Translations under genes and position numbers: made by a program
Assembly: GCA_028023455.1 (NCBI GenBank)
Contig: JAQFVV010000022.1
Span: forward strand, 7,955,100-8,019,099
Length of the DNA stretch: 64,000 nt
Reading direction: 5' to 3'
Origin: Epiperipatus broadwayi
Taxonomy: Eukaryota; Onychophora; Udeonychophora; Euonychophora; Peripatidae
The notes under the pieces: model-generated
Told to the model about the DNA's origin: nothing
Seen by the model: the letters and a program-made list of their open reading frames with translations, nothing else
The model's database searches: none
Shown: piece after piece, positions 21,906 through 35,566 of the stretch
Layout: every line of letters starts with the position of its first letter
Position numbering within the stretch: the stretch's first letter is position 1

Positions 21906-23810
21906 AGTTAAATGTATTTAGAATATTTAAATAAAGTTAACTTTTTTTAAAGACATTAATACTCATATTAGATGATGGAAATAATCCAATATATAAATAG
22001 AGTTCTAGAATTGTTATATCTTTAAATTTGCAATTAATAAAGTAAATAGCAATAAACAAATTAAGCATCTTTGTGTGGAGCAAAGATTTTTCTCTAGAAT
22101 CTGTTTACAAGAGTTGAAGAATATTAAGTAGTAAATGTCAGTTGACAATTGGTGAAGATTTATGTACTTTTAATTTTTATATTTATTTACCAACTAATAT
22201 TGTTAGCTGCCCTCTTGGTTTGTTTATGTGATAGAGAAGTAGATTCTAGATCTTAAGGTCCATGGATTGCATCAATTCTGCTGATTCTGTATTCAAATTT
22301 TGAGTTCCCATAAAATTAATCAGTAACTTACTTTATTGGATAGCTAAAAGAATTATATACGAATTGTTTTTCTGAGAAAATTTGAACTTGTTTTTAATTT
22401 TAAGCTATGTGCAAAAGTCTTCAGTCCAACTCAAGATATGTATCATAAAAGTTAAATTTGAATTCTCTATCATTGGCATGATGGATTAGCATTTTAACTA
22501 TTATAGCATGATATCTATGTTAAATTTTCAATCCCAAACAGGTTGAAATAACTATCCAACAAGACCCTATAATCAGCGCTAAAAAGAATTATCATTGTGA
22601 TAATTTATTCTAACATCATTTATTTTAATATCTCAAATTTAAAGCTATATTTTATAAAGTCCCTTCTAACATTCAGATATGCACATATACACACAACTAT
22701 TTATTATTTACAATTATAAAGGCAAATCATTTTATTATTTTTTTCCTTAATGAAAAAAAAAATTCACAAGGACAAATAATATTTTGCTTAAACCCCAGTG
22801 GCTCTTCTCAGAATTAACGATTAATTAATTTATCAAACCATATAAAACAAATTATTTCATTTTAATATAAATTTTACTGTTGAATTTATTAATTAAGTCT
22901 ATGAAAAAATGAGAATGTTTATTCTGTATGGTTTGATCCACTAATAAATAATTGTTAATTCTAATGACGGCCAACAAGATTTGAATAAAATGTTAATCGC
23001 CATTAATATTTTTTTTATTCAAAAGCAAAATAAACAGTAATTTACCATTATAATTGTAGCTTAAGATGAAGAAACAACAAATTTTATAGATGGTTATTTT
23101 TGTAGTTTATATATAGTTATATCTATTTACTGTGTATATTAAGAGATTCCCATCTCTAATGTTGAAAGGAGGTTGCCTTGACAACAGTTTGAAATTGTTG
23201 ATTGTTACTGATATTGAAATTGTCTAACTGTTGCCTGATTTTTTAATAATAATAATAAAGTATAGTAATTGGTACTATATCATATTACTTAGACATTTTA
23301 CCTGATTTGGGTCAGAAAATGATATGTGTGTAATCTATGATTGTTAATTCATTTAATTTCACTTTGAAGAAATTTGATTACTATTGACTATTTCTCTAAT
23401 ACATTATGATTAAATACTTCAAAATTAATGAAAAGAATCGATTAAGTAAATTATTTTATCGTTTTGTTTCATTGGATCTAACACGTATATATTTAAATGA
23501 TAGTTAGCTAATTAAATTGTAAAGTTATATCAAATTTTGATTTGAATATATTTTTTAATAGTTAAAAATTATTATTTTTTGTTTTAGCAAATTTCAATGT
23601 TTCTCCTCACTTCCATTTTGAATAGAATTTTTTTTTTAAAAAAATTCTAGACTGCAATTTTTTTTTGTATAATCTTTATGCAATACTTTTTTTTTATTTG
23701 ACAAAAAATACCATTCCTTAATTGAGAGATAAGGACTTAAATCAAGTCCTAAAATATTAATTTTAACAAAATAAATACCATTTTTAAAAAAAGCATAATC
23801 AGAATTATTT
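21906..23810. other. AT-rich non-coding DNA
   Basis: Possible decayed tRNA-like scraps near 22240 and 22470-22540 are too weak to call. No gene supported. Confidence 0.45.
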
Positions 23811-24354
23811 ACAATTTAAAACAAAAGATAATCTCTAGTTTAGAAAATGATTAGTAATAATCATTATTGTATTTATCTGAGGTGAATGGCGTCAAAGTTG
23901 TGAGTGAAGTGAGTTTGACAATGGTAAATAAAAATATAACAATTTACTATAGATAAATACTCTTCATGTAATAGAGATATATATGGGAGATAGTGACCTG
24001 GGCCAACTGATGAGTGCTGGTTCAGCATGAAATGCATGTTGGGGGTTATTTGTCTTTTATTGTATCTTTATTTATATGAATTTAAAAAGAATGGGGAAGT
24101 ATGCAGGTTGTTTAATATATCTATAAAGATATTACACATGGGAAAGAGAAAAGTGAATAACTCCATGTGTGTGTGTATGTTTAAAATTAATCTTTAACTG
24201 AGGTTTAAAGTTTATATCTATGCTAGAGATAATCTCTAGTTTAGAAAATGATTAGTAATTAATCATTATTGCATTTATCTGAGATGGATGGTGTCAAAGT
24301 TGTGAGTTGAGTGAGTTTGACAATGGTAAATAAAAATGTAACAATTTAAAACAA
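23811..24354 (+). mobile_element. 400-base tandem unit (about 1.3 copies) carrying a family 1 type HHR
   Basis: 23826-23946 recurs at 24226-24348, 400 bases on, at over 90 per cent identity. The intervening sequence carries a hammerhead motif. ACAATTTAAAACAA occurs at 23811-23824 and 24341-24354 and may be a 14-base target duplication, although part of the right copy overlaps repeat-unit sequence. Outside about 75 bases around the ribozyme, the unit does not resemble family 1. Tandem units of a few hundred bases with one hammerhead each describe animal retrozymes (established); assignment is inference. Confidence 0.6.
24003..24044 (+). ncRNA. Hammerhead ribozyme motif in the 400-base unit
   Basis: Stem I CCAA/TTGG, core CTGATGA (24007-24013), a G-U pair then stem II TGCT/AGCA with loop GGTTC, GAAA (24029-24032) and loopless stem III ATG/CAT. 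The base at the cleavage position is G24038, which the NUH rule forbids, so this copy is probably inactive although its fold is otherwise intact. Confidence 0.65.
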
Positions 24355-27317
24355 CTATTTTAAACTTAAAATTCAAAATACGAGAGCACTTTTTTTTTAT
24401 AATGTGGAAGACTGAATTTAAAATATATCCATTATTATTCAAATTCTTAATTTGTAAAAACAAATTAAACGCAATGTATAGTGAGAAAAGACATAATTAC
24501 GCAAAATACACATATTCACAAACACGCACATACATATATGTATGCATTTTATATTAACAAACTTTAACTTCTGAGAAATGTTAATTCTATGCTTCATTAC
24601 CATTATTGAAAGACGGCGTTCCATCATATTTTCAAATCTGTTGCCATCTCACAATTGTGTTAAGATCACCAAAGATGTACATTATCACAAACTCACTGTG
24701 GCACACATATGAATGGTCCAATTCACTCCTCCTCTTCTTCAACTCTATTGTTTTCTTCTCTAAGCGTCAACATCTATGTAAGGTCTTTGCAGACAAGAAC
24801 TGGAGCAAAAAATTGAGGGGATGAAATTTTCAAAGTTTTTCTGAATTTGATATTCAGTGATTCTAAAAGACAACAGAAGAACTGTGGGTGTATTAACAGA
24901 CCACGTGGAAGAAATTGGAAGTTATGGTCAACTTGTCTTATATTTATCATTAAATAATGAATATAAATTTTGAAGAGAAGCCAAATCAATAACACTTTAA
25001 TATACTGACGAGAAATAATATTTATATTATAGTAAAAGAGGAAAACTTTTTATAAATCATTACTTAAATAACTGTAATATATAAACTGCAAAATATTGTA
25101 TTAATATATATATATATTTAAGACTGGATTAAAATCCTTTAAATGTGATTTTAAAAATGACAGCCTTTAAATAGACTACTTTATGGAAAAGACGTACCCA
25201 ATATTCCCCATCATGAAGAAATAATTGAATACCTAAATAGTAATTTTTAAAGCAAGCTTTATTAAAACTTTAAAAAAAAATTCCCCATTTTATCTATCTA
25301 AGATTTGAACCCAGTTTATACATATATTTAATAACTTTCAGTTTTCACAAACTCTTTAATCACATGAACAAAGTCATCTAAAAAAGGCAAATAACTTTTC
25401 AGATGCATTTTTACATTAGCACTATTAATTGGTCTTATTCAGAATCTTTTACTTGTCTCCATTATCCCTGTTCAGTATTTATCAACATCAAATTATTACA
25501 GTTTGTTATGAAAGTTCCAAATTCACAGTACTTCTAGTTATTCTTCTATCCTTCCCAGATAAATATCTTAATGATTATTACTAATTATTTATTAAGCTAG
25601 AAATTATCCTATCACTCTCAGCTCAAATATACACTTTGAACTTTAATTGAAGCTGAAAATGTCTATTATTATCAAACACATTAGCATAAAATGAATAATT
25701 CAACTCTATTATGCTTTTTTCATGTTTAATAATAATGTCTTCATTTTACCATATACACTTAAATCACATGAATAAGTTAATCTGCAAAAAATCTGGTTTG
25801 TAGACTCAAAAATTTCAGAAAATATGATAACGCAATAAAATTTATCTGATTATTAATATAAAAAGTTTAGTGGTGTAGAGACTAGAATATCATATTTATC
25901 ACTTATGATAAAAATTGAGAGTGAAATTTTTCGCAGCTAAAGATTTCTGAATCAAGAATTCTTTTAAGTTGATACATAACTAATTTAGCTGGCTATTCAT
26001 TGTAATTTAATCTATTCTTAGTGGAAATGTAAATTCCAGGCAATATGAGTCATTTCAGATAATGGTTGATTTTAAGGTTTGATTGCCAAGAGCATTTATT
26101 TTTCATTACCAGTAAGAAATTACTAATAGAAAAAAAAAGTGAAAGTATCAATTAAAATAGAAAATCATAAAAGTAAACCAATCATTAGTTAATGATACTG
26201 GCACTTTAGTTCTATAGAATTATTTTAGCACTTGACTATAATATAATTTTTAGATGTTCGGGAGGTCACTGCCATTCACACAGCACTAGGGATAGATGAA
26301 ATTCAATTTGAGAGTCTTTATCTTTTTTACTAACATTTTGCCACTGGATTAAAATAATTGCAAAATTATCAAATGGTTAATTTTTTGAGAAGTTTTATAA
26401 TTTTTATGCACTATAGGTGACAAGTTGTACATTTACAAAGAATTTTAAGTGTTCATGTCTATCTTCTTATGTTCTGTATTAAACTACAAAGAAAAGTAAT
26501 TAATTCAGTCATAATCAAAAGTTGTACTCTTGTTAATGACTTCTTTTGGTTTGCATACTAGTCAGCCTGATATGACTATAATTTGGATTTCAATTTTTTA
26601 GGAAAATTTACAAGTATGCTCAAAAGTTTTTCATTATTAATTATCCAATAGTGAATTAAATATCATTTCCACTATTGGTTGGAAAATGTATTATTTTATT
26701 TAGAGATATGCATCTGATTTTTTATCTGAAACAAATAATTGGTGTTGAAGTAAAAATAGAGAAAGATATTGTCTTTATATTCTTGGCCCAATCAATCAGT
26801 AAAAACATTAAATAAAATCAAAAACTATATATATTTTTTGTGATCCTAAGCCATATCAATCTCACTTACCTGAACTTACTAATCTCATTTATTGACATTT
26901 GAGTCATATAAATCTGAATTCATGCTACTTGAATTTTATCAATCATGTTTGCTGATATTTGAACTATACCAATCCTAATCAATGATATATTTAAGATTTT
27001 TATGAATAAGTATAATTGTATTTAAGATCTATCCATTTTATTATAAATTCTATATCACAGGCATTTAAACATTTCAAATGATTAAAGTGGATTTTTTTTC
27101 CTATCTTTATTACGATCAGTAAATCACTGTATTATTTTACTCCAGTGCTATATAATATAAACTTGAATGATTCACAAACACTATATGATAGAACTATATC
27201 AGTTTAATAGATTAGATTTCTGGATATTGATGTTCATTAAGAAAAGCAGATTTTATATCCAAAAATCCAGAAGCTTTTTTATATTTTCCAAACTAATAAC
27301 CTAAAATTCCAAATCAC
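24355..27317. other. AT-rich non-coding DNA
   Basis: Short open frames at 24439-24995 lack recognisable domains. A weak tandem repeat of about 57 bases (roughly 2.3 copies) covers 26848-26990. No gene supported. Confidence 0.45.
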
Positions 27318-27392
27318 TCTAAGATTTTGAACTCAAGATATAATTATATTGAGCTTGAATGGTTTATAGATCTATCACTAGGCCAACAACTA
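27318..27392 (-). mobile_element. tRNA-like SINE remnant (minus)
   Basis: The minus strand has an A-box TTGGCCTAGTGATAGATC and, about 40 bases on, a B-box-like GAGTTCAAAATC. The B-box resembles the tRNA-like 3' part of family 1 elements. Decayed and without a clear tail. Confidence 0.45.
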
Positions 27393-27810
27393 TAAATTCT
27401 GATAATCCCACTTTTTATAACAACAATAGCACTTAGACCTTGTATCAAATAAGATATATATTAATTAAAATGTCATATAAAATTTTTCTGCTTACTTGCA
27501 ATAAATGCATTTGAGGAATGATCCAACACAAAAGCATTCAATCTAGCATCCACTGATTAGTTAAGAATCCAGTAGATTGCTTTGAATTAAATAATTAAAA
27601 TGAATTATTGCACATTATATTTATCCTTTTATTTGAAGAATAATACATTTTTAATAATATACAGTGGAAGTTTTGAAATTTTTCTTTTTTGGTAATGTTT
27701 TAATCAATATAAATCATCTGTGAAAGTCATTTATCAAGGAATTTGTGTAAAACATAACTATTGTTTTTGATACTTCCATAGTTTTTGATTAAATTTGTCA
27801 CAGAATAATT

Positions 27811-28107
27811 ATTACTAACCTTATTAAAACAGGCAAAACTCTCCATACAGTAGTGTCATTCAGTGCAAGCCAAAGTAATCAATGAATGTCAAAAGCCTTG
27901 TGCATAAAATCCCTATCTAGTGCCTACTCATTCAATATCCCCAAACAAGTTTCTGGCTGTGGCCTTCATCAGTGAGGAGCCTTGGATCTGAAAGCACTGC
28001 ACCTAGATCTTAGGGTATGAAGAGTTTTACCTGTTTTAATAACAGTTATGAGCAAGCATAAAAAATGGTGATCATGTGATGTTTAATGGTTTATTACTAA
28101 CCTTATT
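27811..28107 (-). mobile_element. Family 2 HHR-bearing insertion with 15-base target duplication
   Basis: ATTACTAACCTTATT at 27811-27825 and 28093-28107 bounds a 267-base insertion. Most of it (27826 to about 28015) is a minus-strand family 2 segment with a hammerhead. The remainder (to 28092) is a short plus-strand piece ending GTGATGTTTAATGGTTT. It is again a truncated inverted mosaic. Its outer ends fall at the same two unit positions as those of the 2054-3425 insertion. Confidence 0.75.
27939..27977 (-). ncRNA. Hammerhead ribozyme motif, family 2
   Basis: Minus strand: CCTCA, canonical core CTGATGA, stem II GGC/GCC with loop CACA, GAAAC, then TTGTTTGGGG. Stem III is reduced to AC/GU and the cleavage triplet is GUU. 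The fold is weaker than that of the 2.8-kb copies. Confidence 0.6.
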
Positions 28108-28384
28108 TCATATTCTAGGTTGCATTTAAAATTTTAAAATATATTTATAGCTTTTTCTCAAATTGTTATGTTTAAGTTAGTACATATAGAATTTTAACTA
28201 ATATTTTTCTTATTAAAGATAGTAATGGTCAATATTCTGTTGTATCTCTCCATTTTTTTTGTATATAAGAAATATTATTTTTGCTATATCTAAATCAACT
28301 TCCCTTCTATGTTCAAACATTTCTTTGAAATATCAACCTTCATCTTTTATTTCATTAAATTAAAGTTTTTAGATTTTTTTTATT

Positions 28385-29600
28385 AAATGCTTATATATCA
28401 TCATCACAATTTTCAGCCATAATCCAGTTTCACTGATCTTTAATCTCTTTTCCTCACATTACACCAGAACACTTTCTTACTTCATCGATCCATCTCACAT
28501 GTGATCTCTTTATAGGTTTTTTCCAATCTCTTAAAATACAGTTTAAGACTAATCATCTATTATCATCTGAGCAATATGTTCAGCCCAGTTTTACTTTAGT
28601 CTATTGATTCTTTCTCTGATGTCATAACACCTGTTTGTTTTATAATTCATGTATTTCATTATCAGTTCCTTTTTATTAATTCTAACATACCTCTCTCCAT
28701 ATTTTGTTGAGTGGTCTAAGACTTCTATTGCCTTTTTGTTAAGTATGCAAGATTCAGATCTATCAGTAAGAATTGGTAAAACACATTTTTTAAAATCTTT
28801 TTCAAATGCATAGGTATATTTCCTTTTAATATTAAATTATTTCTATCAAAAAAACACTCCATCAAGTTTAATTTTATGACTAATTTTATCCATTTTCTTT
28901 TCCAACTATATTAATAATCTGACCAAGGTCTGTGCAGTTGTTATCTTATTCTAATTCATGCATTATCATTCTTTATTTTATTTTTTAAAAAATTACATTG
29001 AACATATTATTTGAAAGTTATTATCATTTATTTTTAGTCCTTTTTTTTTGTTTTACTTTCATCTGTTACTCACAACATTACCTGAAGTTCTGAAGCATTA
29101 TTTGCAAAAGCAATTACATTATCTGAAAAATGTGGATGATCTAAATAATGTCTAATTCCTTTTACACCCTTAGCTTTTCATTTAATCCATAAAATAATTA
29201 TTGCAAAACTGCTGTAAAATGTTTTGGAGATATGGAATTATTCTATCACACACTCTTCTCAATGTTAATGTTCTTATTATCACTATATAATCCAATCTCT
29301 GTTAGTGCATTTTAGTAAATATTGTTCAAAATATGACAATTTCATAGGTTTATATCTAGATGATACAAAGCCTTACTTACTAAAAAAATGCTTACAGAAT
29401 CAAATGCTATTTCATAATTTATAAAACAAAAACATATTGGCAATTCATATCCATTAATTTTGTAGATAATCTTATTTGTTGCCAAAGTTGTTTCTCTAAA
29501 ATTTATATTTTGAGTTTTATTTTGAAAAAAAAAAAGAGGATTAGAAAACTGTAAACTGATTTTCATCATGCTTCTATTCATACATAGTTTATTGCACTCA
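28385..29600 (-). pseudogene. RTE-type LINE reverse transcriptase remnant (minus)
   Basis: Non-LTR retrotransposon polymerase fragment. In minus-strand order: RT motif A as FINYEIAFDSV (about 29399-29425; the family has F-x-D-Y-x-K-A-F-D), motif C region as SDNVIAFANN (about 29104-29124; family F-A-D-D), a WAEHIAQ segment, and the C-terminal signature HVRWIDEVRK (about 28480-28510). The 3' end has CATCATCA near 28394, as the ATG-triplet tails of RTE elements do. Both catalytic aspartates are altered and frames are broken, so it is dead and 5'-truncated. Confidence 0.75.
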
Positions 29601-31663
29601 TAGACTGGATTCTAGTTTTAAAGTCCACAGACTACAATTCCAGATCTAGCACTTACGGATCCTATTATTTGGCTTTCAGCATACTACTTTCAGTTACTCA
29701 AATATTTAATCAGTGAATAGATCATGCTCTATTTGTAGCCCAGAAGTGGCATAATCAGCTTTAATAACTTTTAGCTCCCAATTTTATCACTTTACAATGG
29801 TATTAAATTGCACAGTTGTATTACTTCTTATTTTGTACAAATCCTGATATCATCATTCTTCTAAATATTGTTTCCAAAATGTAGAATATCTCTGTTACTT
29901 TTATTAAGTTAATTTCTATATCAGATTTGACCAATCCCAGATTCTGATTTTATTTATGTGTTTGTTAATCTGTTTTATGTTAATATTTTGCTATTGATTA
30001 TTTCCATAAAGCAGTGATTCACAATATGGGATATGGTACTGTCAGAGGTTCAACCAGAATAATTAAGAGTACATGAAAAAGATTGAATGATAGTGGAAAA
30101 AAGCACCTATATCATTAGTGTAAGATCATACTCAAATCAAAAGTTACCACCAATCAAATTATTGACAACACATACCAAAACCTTTTTATATTTTGATGTC
30201 AATATAATTGCTTTATTATTCTCAAACATCAGATAATTTCTTTTCAAATTTGAAGCATTAAACTTTATTCTCTTTGTAATATATATTTTAATTACATTTA
30301 AAAATGAAATATTAAATTATTCAAATATGTAATCTTAACGTACTTTTACTCATGTATCTTTTATAAACATTGTTCAATGATTTGGAATCTTAATTCTAAA
30401 CAAGGGTGTAATTAATTGCAGTGTCTAATAAGTTCTTCAAACATATTTCTCTGGAAAATAAAGTTGTTCTTCATCTTTTTTCTAGAGAGAAATATAGACA
30501 TCTTAAATATTCTTATAAAATCATCAATCAACAAGTTATTCTTTCTGATATAATTTTAACTATTATAATTAGGTTTCATGATCTTGATACTTAGTCTGCT
30601 TTTATCTATTATATTCAAATTTGTCATTCCAATATCCTTAAATTTTTTTTTTATTCAGAGCTATCCTCTATATGCAATTTTGTAATATTATTAAATTAAA
30701 ATGTCAGTGGTTGATTAATTTAATTTATTTATTTTATTTGTTTGCTTGTTGCTTTCTTTTAATATTATATTATATGCATTATGTTTATTCTTTTTAATTT
30801 TAATGCGCAACTGTAATTGGCTACATGCTGTTGTTTAGCAATTAAATAAATGAATTATTATTATTATTGCTGTTGTTGTTGTTGTCATTATTATTATTTA
30901 TGAATTATATACAATAAAAAAAATCACTGTAATTCAGTTTTCATGTATTAAAGAATGTACATTTACATGCATGGTTAAGAGTAAAAAGTTGCTTAAATAA
31001 ACATAAATAATTATTTGATAAATTATTAGAATGAGTATTAATTGTTTTATTTAAAAAAAAGAAAACATAGTAATTGAGAAGAAATTGCATATATAAGGAT
31101 TTTTATTAGAAGGTAATTCCAAGTCAAAATCAATTCTAGAATGACTTCTCATGGGGTTCCTCAAATGCACATTCTTTATAGATAATTGTTTATTCATTCA
31201 CTGCCATATTTTTAAGCATTATATACTTTTTTAATAGGTTGACTCAAAATATGATCAAAATAAGATAATTTCAACTTAATCATTTGTTCTCTGCAAAAGT
31301 TCAGAGCTGATCTTTTAAGTTATTTATATTTTTTGCTATTTATAAAAATTTTCAAATATCTTTACAGAATCATAGTTCAAAAGCTACATAACTTTTTCCT
31401 ATTTTTCTTTTTCTAAGTGCATTATTTTCACATTTAGAAAGAGATACACAAAACATCATAATTTGAACATATATTTACATAAATCTAAAAAAAATTCTAA
31501 TTTTTTTTTACTGCAAATCTGTTCAGTGTATATGTGTACACACACATATATATATATATATAAGCATGTGTGAATAGAATATTAATATAAAAGATCTAAA
31601 TATATATATGGGTATATGTTTTAATTCACATCTCTGAAGAAGATGGCTAGACAATTAAAGTCA
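29601..31663. other. AT-rich non-coding DNA
   Basis: CAGTGATTCACAATATGGG at about 30012 vaguely resembles a hAT terminus but no partner end was found. A short mixed ATT/GTT triplet run lies at 30855-30898. No gene supported. Confidence 0.45.
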
Positions 31664-31866
<203 letters not shown>

Positions 31867-34510
31867 GAGTATTGTAAAAATAAACAAGTTCTAAATAAAG
31901 CACAATATTTTATTAAAATAAATGATAATAATAATGATGATGATGATAATGAAATTAAAAATCTGAAAATATTTCAGCAATACAGATACAACTCTGGGAA
32001 AAATTGCAATGAAAATCTGTGGAAAATTTTTATGCAGAGAAATGTATCTTTAAAGCCAAGAATTGTTCATTCCATGATGTTTTCTGTGATTCTCTGTAGT
32101 TATTAAAGTAGGACATAGGAAAAAAGAATAGAAATGTAATGGTTGAACTAAAAATACTGGTAAAAGACTTGGAATAGCAAAAAAAACTGAGTGGTTGAAT
32201 ACATTATCAGATCAGACCTGAACTTCAAGAAATGAATAATGACCATATTAAAATTGTTTTATTAGTAATAGCATAAAATAATTTATGTCACTAAAAAATA
32301 TATAGTGCTTGAAAAGGTTGATGATAGTAATGAGGTGAATCACAATACTGAATATGCTTCTTAGCAGCCTAAAAAACAAGCAGATAAAAATGTTTAATAA
32401 TCTTGGAGGAAAGGAAAAGTTTCCTGGTAAGTGCATATTATGCTCAATCTTAAGATGACATGATAATCTGAAGCTTCTTTTGGATATATTTATGAAATTA
32501 TAAATACGAATTAAATTATTACAGATGTAACTGGATTTAACAATAGATACATAACTGCATTATGCAAATTGGAGTAAATATACAAAAAAACTATCCCACC
32601 CACATGTCAATTATAATTGTTTAAATATAGGATGTCTAAATATTTTTGACAAACTAGTACAAGGTCTCACTATTTTCACTACTGGTCATTGCTAAAATGT
32701 TATAAATAAATGACGTGGTTTTACTATATTGTTTTAATATTATGTGAATAGCGATTTTTTATTAATATATGCCAGATCTTTTTGATGAAAGTGGTTGGTT
32801 TCAATTTAAAAGCATGATGTATTCAATTTTAGAATAAGTTTTCAATTCACTTTTTTCCACTTGATGAAACTCAAACGCGCGTCTTGTATTAATAAACATA
32901 CTGTATTAGGACATGAACTGAAAAAAACCGCATGCCATATTTAATTGTTTATCATGTTCAGTGTGCATTTCAGATCTTAATAATATATATAACCATAGTA
33001 GATGTAAAGATGTGGAATTACATATTATACTCTAAAATCTGATAATATCATAAATTTTTATTGCCTAATATTATTAAATATATATATACACACAGATATA
33101 TATACAAAAAGCAATTGAAGAGTTGTAAGATCATGCAGCAAATTAATTTCAGCTGGTTTTAAAATAATAAATTCAGATTGAATTTTAGCACATATATATA
33201 TTTTAAAGAAAATCAGATAAAAATTTATTATCAATAGCCGTGAATGCAACGATTTAAAATATATATTTAAACCTCAACCTTTGACATTTCACTTCTTTAT
33301 AATATTTGATCCTCTCCTCTTACTGGTTACTTATTTTCTTTTAATCTAAAACTATGATGATATTCGGTTATTTTAAAATGATTTTCTTGGTCACTAATAG
33401 TGCCTGGCTAATGTTGTTACAAAAATAACTATTAAGAGAGGAGCAAACTATTTTCTAGCATGCAGTAAACATATGATCATTACGACATGTGATCGGCATA
33501 ACATGCGATCATCAAGAACAACGTGCTAATGGATAAGAAAAATATGTGATTATTGAGATGACAATTAGTAAAGGCGTTGTAAAGGTTTTTGTCTGAGATT
33601 TGTCAAATCTTTAACTTAAATGTTTTAACAACGCTATCAAAAATATATATATAAGTTAAATGTTATTATTTTTTCTGGAGACAAAGATGTCTTTTCTCTG
33701 TAGACTTAGTGGAATGCTTTTGCCAAAGCTCAGTGATGAGGAAAGGCCAAGTTGAATTTGTGAAGTAAAAAGTAAAATTCCATCACTTATAATGTTTCTT
33801 ATACCAAGCGGTTTCTTAATACTTTTAGTATTCTGATCTATATACACATACAAAGAAGGACTTTGCTACTAATTAAAAAAACAACCTCTTTTGTATATTG
33901 TTTGGGTCTTAAAGAAACTGAATAGGACAAAATTTTATTGTTGACTTAGTACACCGTTGTTATCACAGTTGTGTTAATTATTAGTTTAATCTAAATGTAC
34001 TAAATTTCATGCACTCACAACCATGTTAAGGTAAATATTAAGCAACGATAATAAAAACAGTGATAAGTTGTGATCTGGGCGAAGTAAAGAATGCTGGCAT
34101 CAATATAAAATGTCTCTTGGGTCACTTATTTTTTCAGATATTTTTATTGATGTAATTAAAGTATGTGTTGAAATTAAAAGTTATAAGTATATTTATTATA
34201 TTATAATGAATTGCTAATTAATATGAATTAACTAGGATGGTGAATTTACTTTGCATTTATGTCTGAGTTTAAGATTAACAAATACTCTCGTCTTTCTTCT
34301 CAGATGCTGATAATTCTTAACTGATATATTAATAGGAAGATACATGTAAATATATATGTAAACTATAAAGAAAAATAAAATGTAAGCTGCATTTTGTAAG
34401 TGCAGTTGGGAACTGATTACAATGATTATTACGAACTACCAATTTGTAGATCTGCTTGCCATTTGATAAAGCCCCTTTTATTTAGCTACTTACAATATAA
34501 CAGAATATTC
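31867..34510. other. AT-rich non-coding DNA
   Basis: A short AAT/GAT triplet stretch at 31919-31952. A short cluster at 33475-33530 contains ATGTGATCGGCATAACATG and repeats ATGYGATC three times. No gene supported. Confidence 0.45.
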
Positions 34511-34639
34511 ATTCCAAATACGTTACTCAGAACTATTTTGTAGGGAATCACATAAAGCGGCATTTAAATAAACTTGCAAATATAATTTTACTTTTTATTT
34601 ATCAATGTCAATTCATTCAATCTGACAAAAGTAGAATTC

Positions 34640-34864
34640 TTTCATATTGCTAGAAGAGATGATAATAGATGGCCAATTGAAATTTTAAACTGGATTCCAA
34701 GAGATTGTAAAAGACCCAGAAAGAGACCACATGTGAGATGGATGGATGAAATAAGAAAGTGTGCAGGGGTGATGTGGAGGAGAGAAGCTAAAGATTGGAA
34801 AAGATGGATTGGAGAGACCTTCATCCTGCAGTGGATTGATAATGATTGATGATGATGATGATGA
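34640..34864 (+). mobile_element. RTE LINE 3' end with ATG-triplet tail
   Basis: A 5'-truncated RTE copy that keeps the last open frame and a TGATGATGATGATGATG tail directly after the stop codon, the usual end of RTE-clade elements. It is much less decayed than the other RTE pieces in the window. Confidence 0.8.
34643..34849 (+). pseudogene. RTE ORF C-terminal fragment, frame intact
   Basis: Sixty-eight codons run from HIARRDDNRW to the TGA at 34847-34849 without interruption. The family signature is clear: a HIAR segment, WIPRDCKRPRKRPHVRWMDE (about residues 18-37), then REAKDWKRW and a final aromatic-hydrophobic tail. This follows the reverse transcriptase in RTE polyproteins. All catalytic domains lie upstream and are missing, so it is a truncated insertion. 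Confidence 0.8.
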
Positions 34865-34976
34865 AATCAACATCTATATCAATATTGATTTATTTATAAT
34901 ATATGCAGTTAAAGGTCAGATAAAATAACTCATTATGAGCTTACCTACAAAATAGTTCTGAATAATGTATTGGAAA

Positions 34977-35566
34977 TGAGAGTGTTTTGTGATATGATTA
35001 TAATCCGAAACATTACATATTCAAGCAATAGTAAAAGTTATTTACATGCTGTTGAAATTAATAATAACCTACAATTGTATATCTAATTCAACTGAAAGAA
35101 AAATGCATGCATTGAAAAACTCTCTAATATTAAATGGGACACTAATGAACTTTGTGAAGTTAAAGAAAATATGAATAGACTATTGATTTGAAAACTGGGC
35201 ATCTTCTTTTCTATAGAGAATCAGATGTTATAATGATAAGTGTGACATTCATTATAAGTAAAAAATAATAAAAACAATTCTATGGAGATTGATGATATAT
35301 CAGTCAGAGTATCAAATAGATATTCAACTTAATAGAGGATCTCAATGCAGTTAATTCTGATTTCATACTCCACTATAGAAGTTAAGGATTTTTAAACAGA
35401 TATGTGGAATCCTTTTGATTAGACTAAGCAAGATTTTAAAGTTTTGTCAGATTTAATGCTATATTTGGAGGGAAAAATTGAAAGTTTAGAATGCAGCAAA
35501 TAATTTAAATATGGAATCAGAAATGGAAGAAAATAGACTCATAAAATTGGCTGAAAATAAAAATTA
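34977..35566. other. AT-rich non-coding DNA
   Basis: No feature supported. Confidence 0.55.

Larger units (their letters stand above)
34511..34976. repeat. Inverted repeat bracketing an RTE tail
   Basis: The left arm (34511-34544, ending CAGAACTATTTTGTAGGG) and right arm (34944-34976, starting CCTACAAAATAGTTCTGA) are inverted copies of about 33 bases with a few mismatches. They bracket about 400 bases that include the RTE 3' fragment. This may be a non-autonomous DNA element that captured LINE sequence, or two unrelated events. Confidence 0.6.

Noticed and set aside
22230-22560. tRNA-like or SINE scraps
   Set aside because: A- and B-box matches are too weak and do not align to the local SINE family.
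30012-30090. CAGTGATTCACAATATGGG resembling a hAT terminus
   Set aside because: No matching inverted end or target duplication found nearby.
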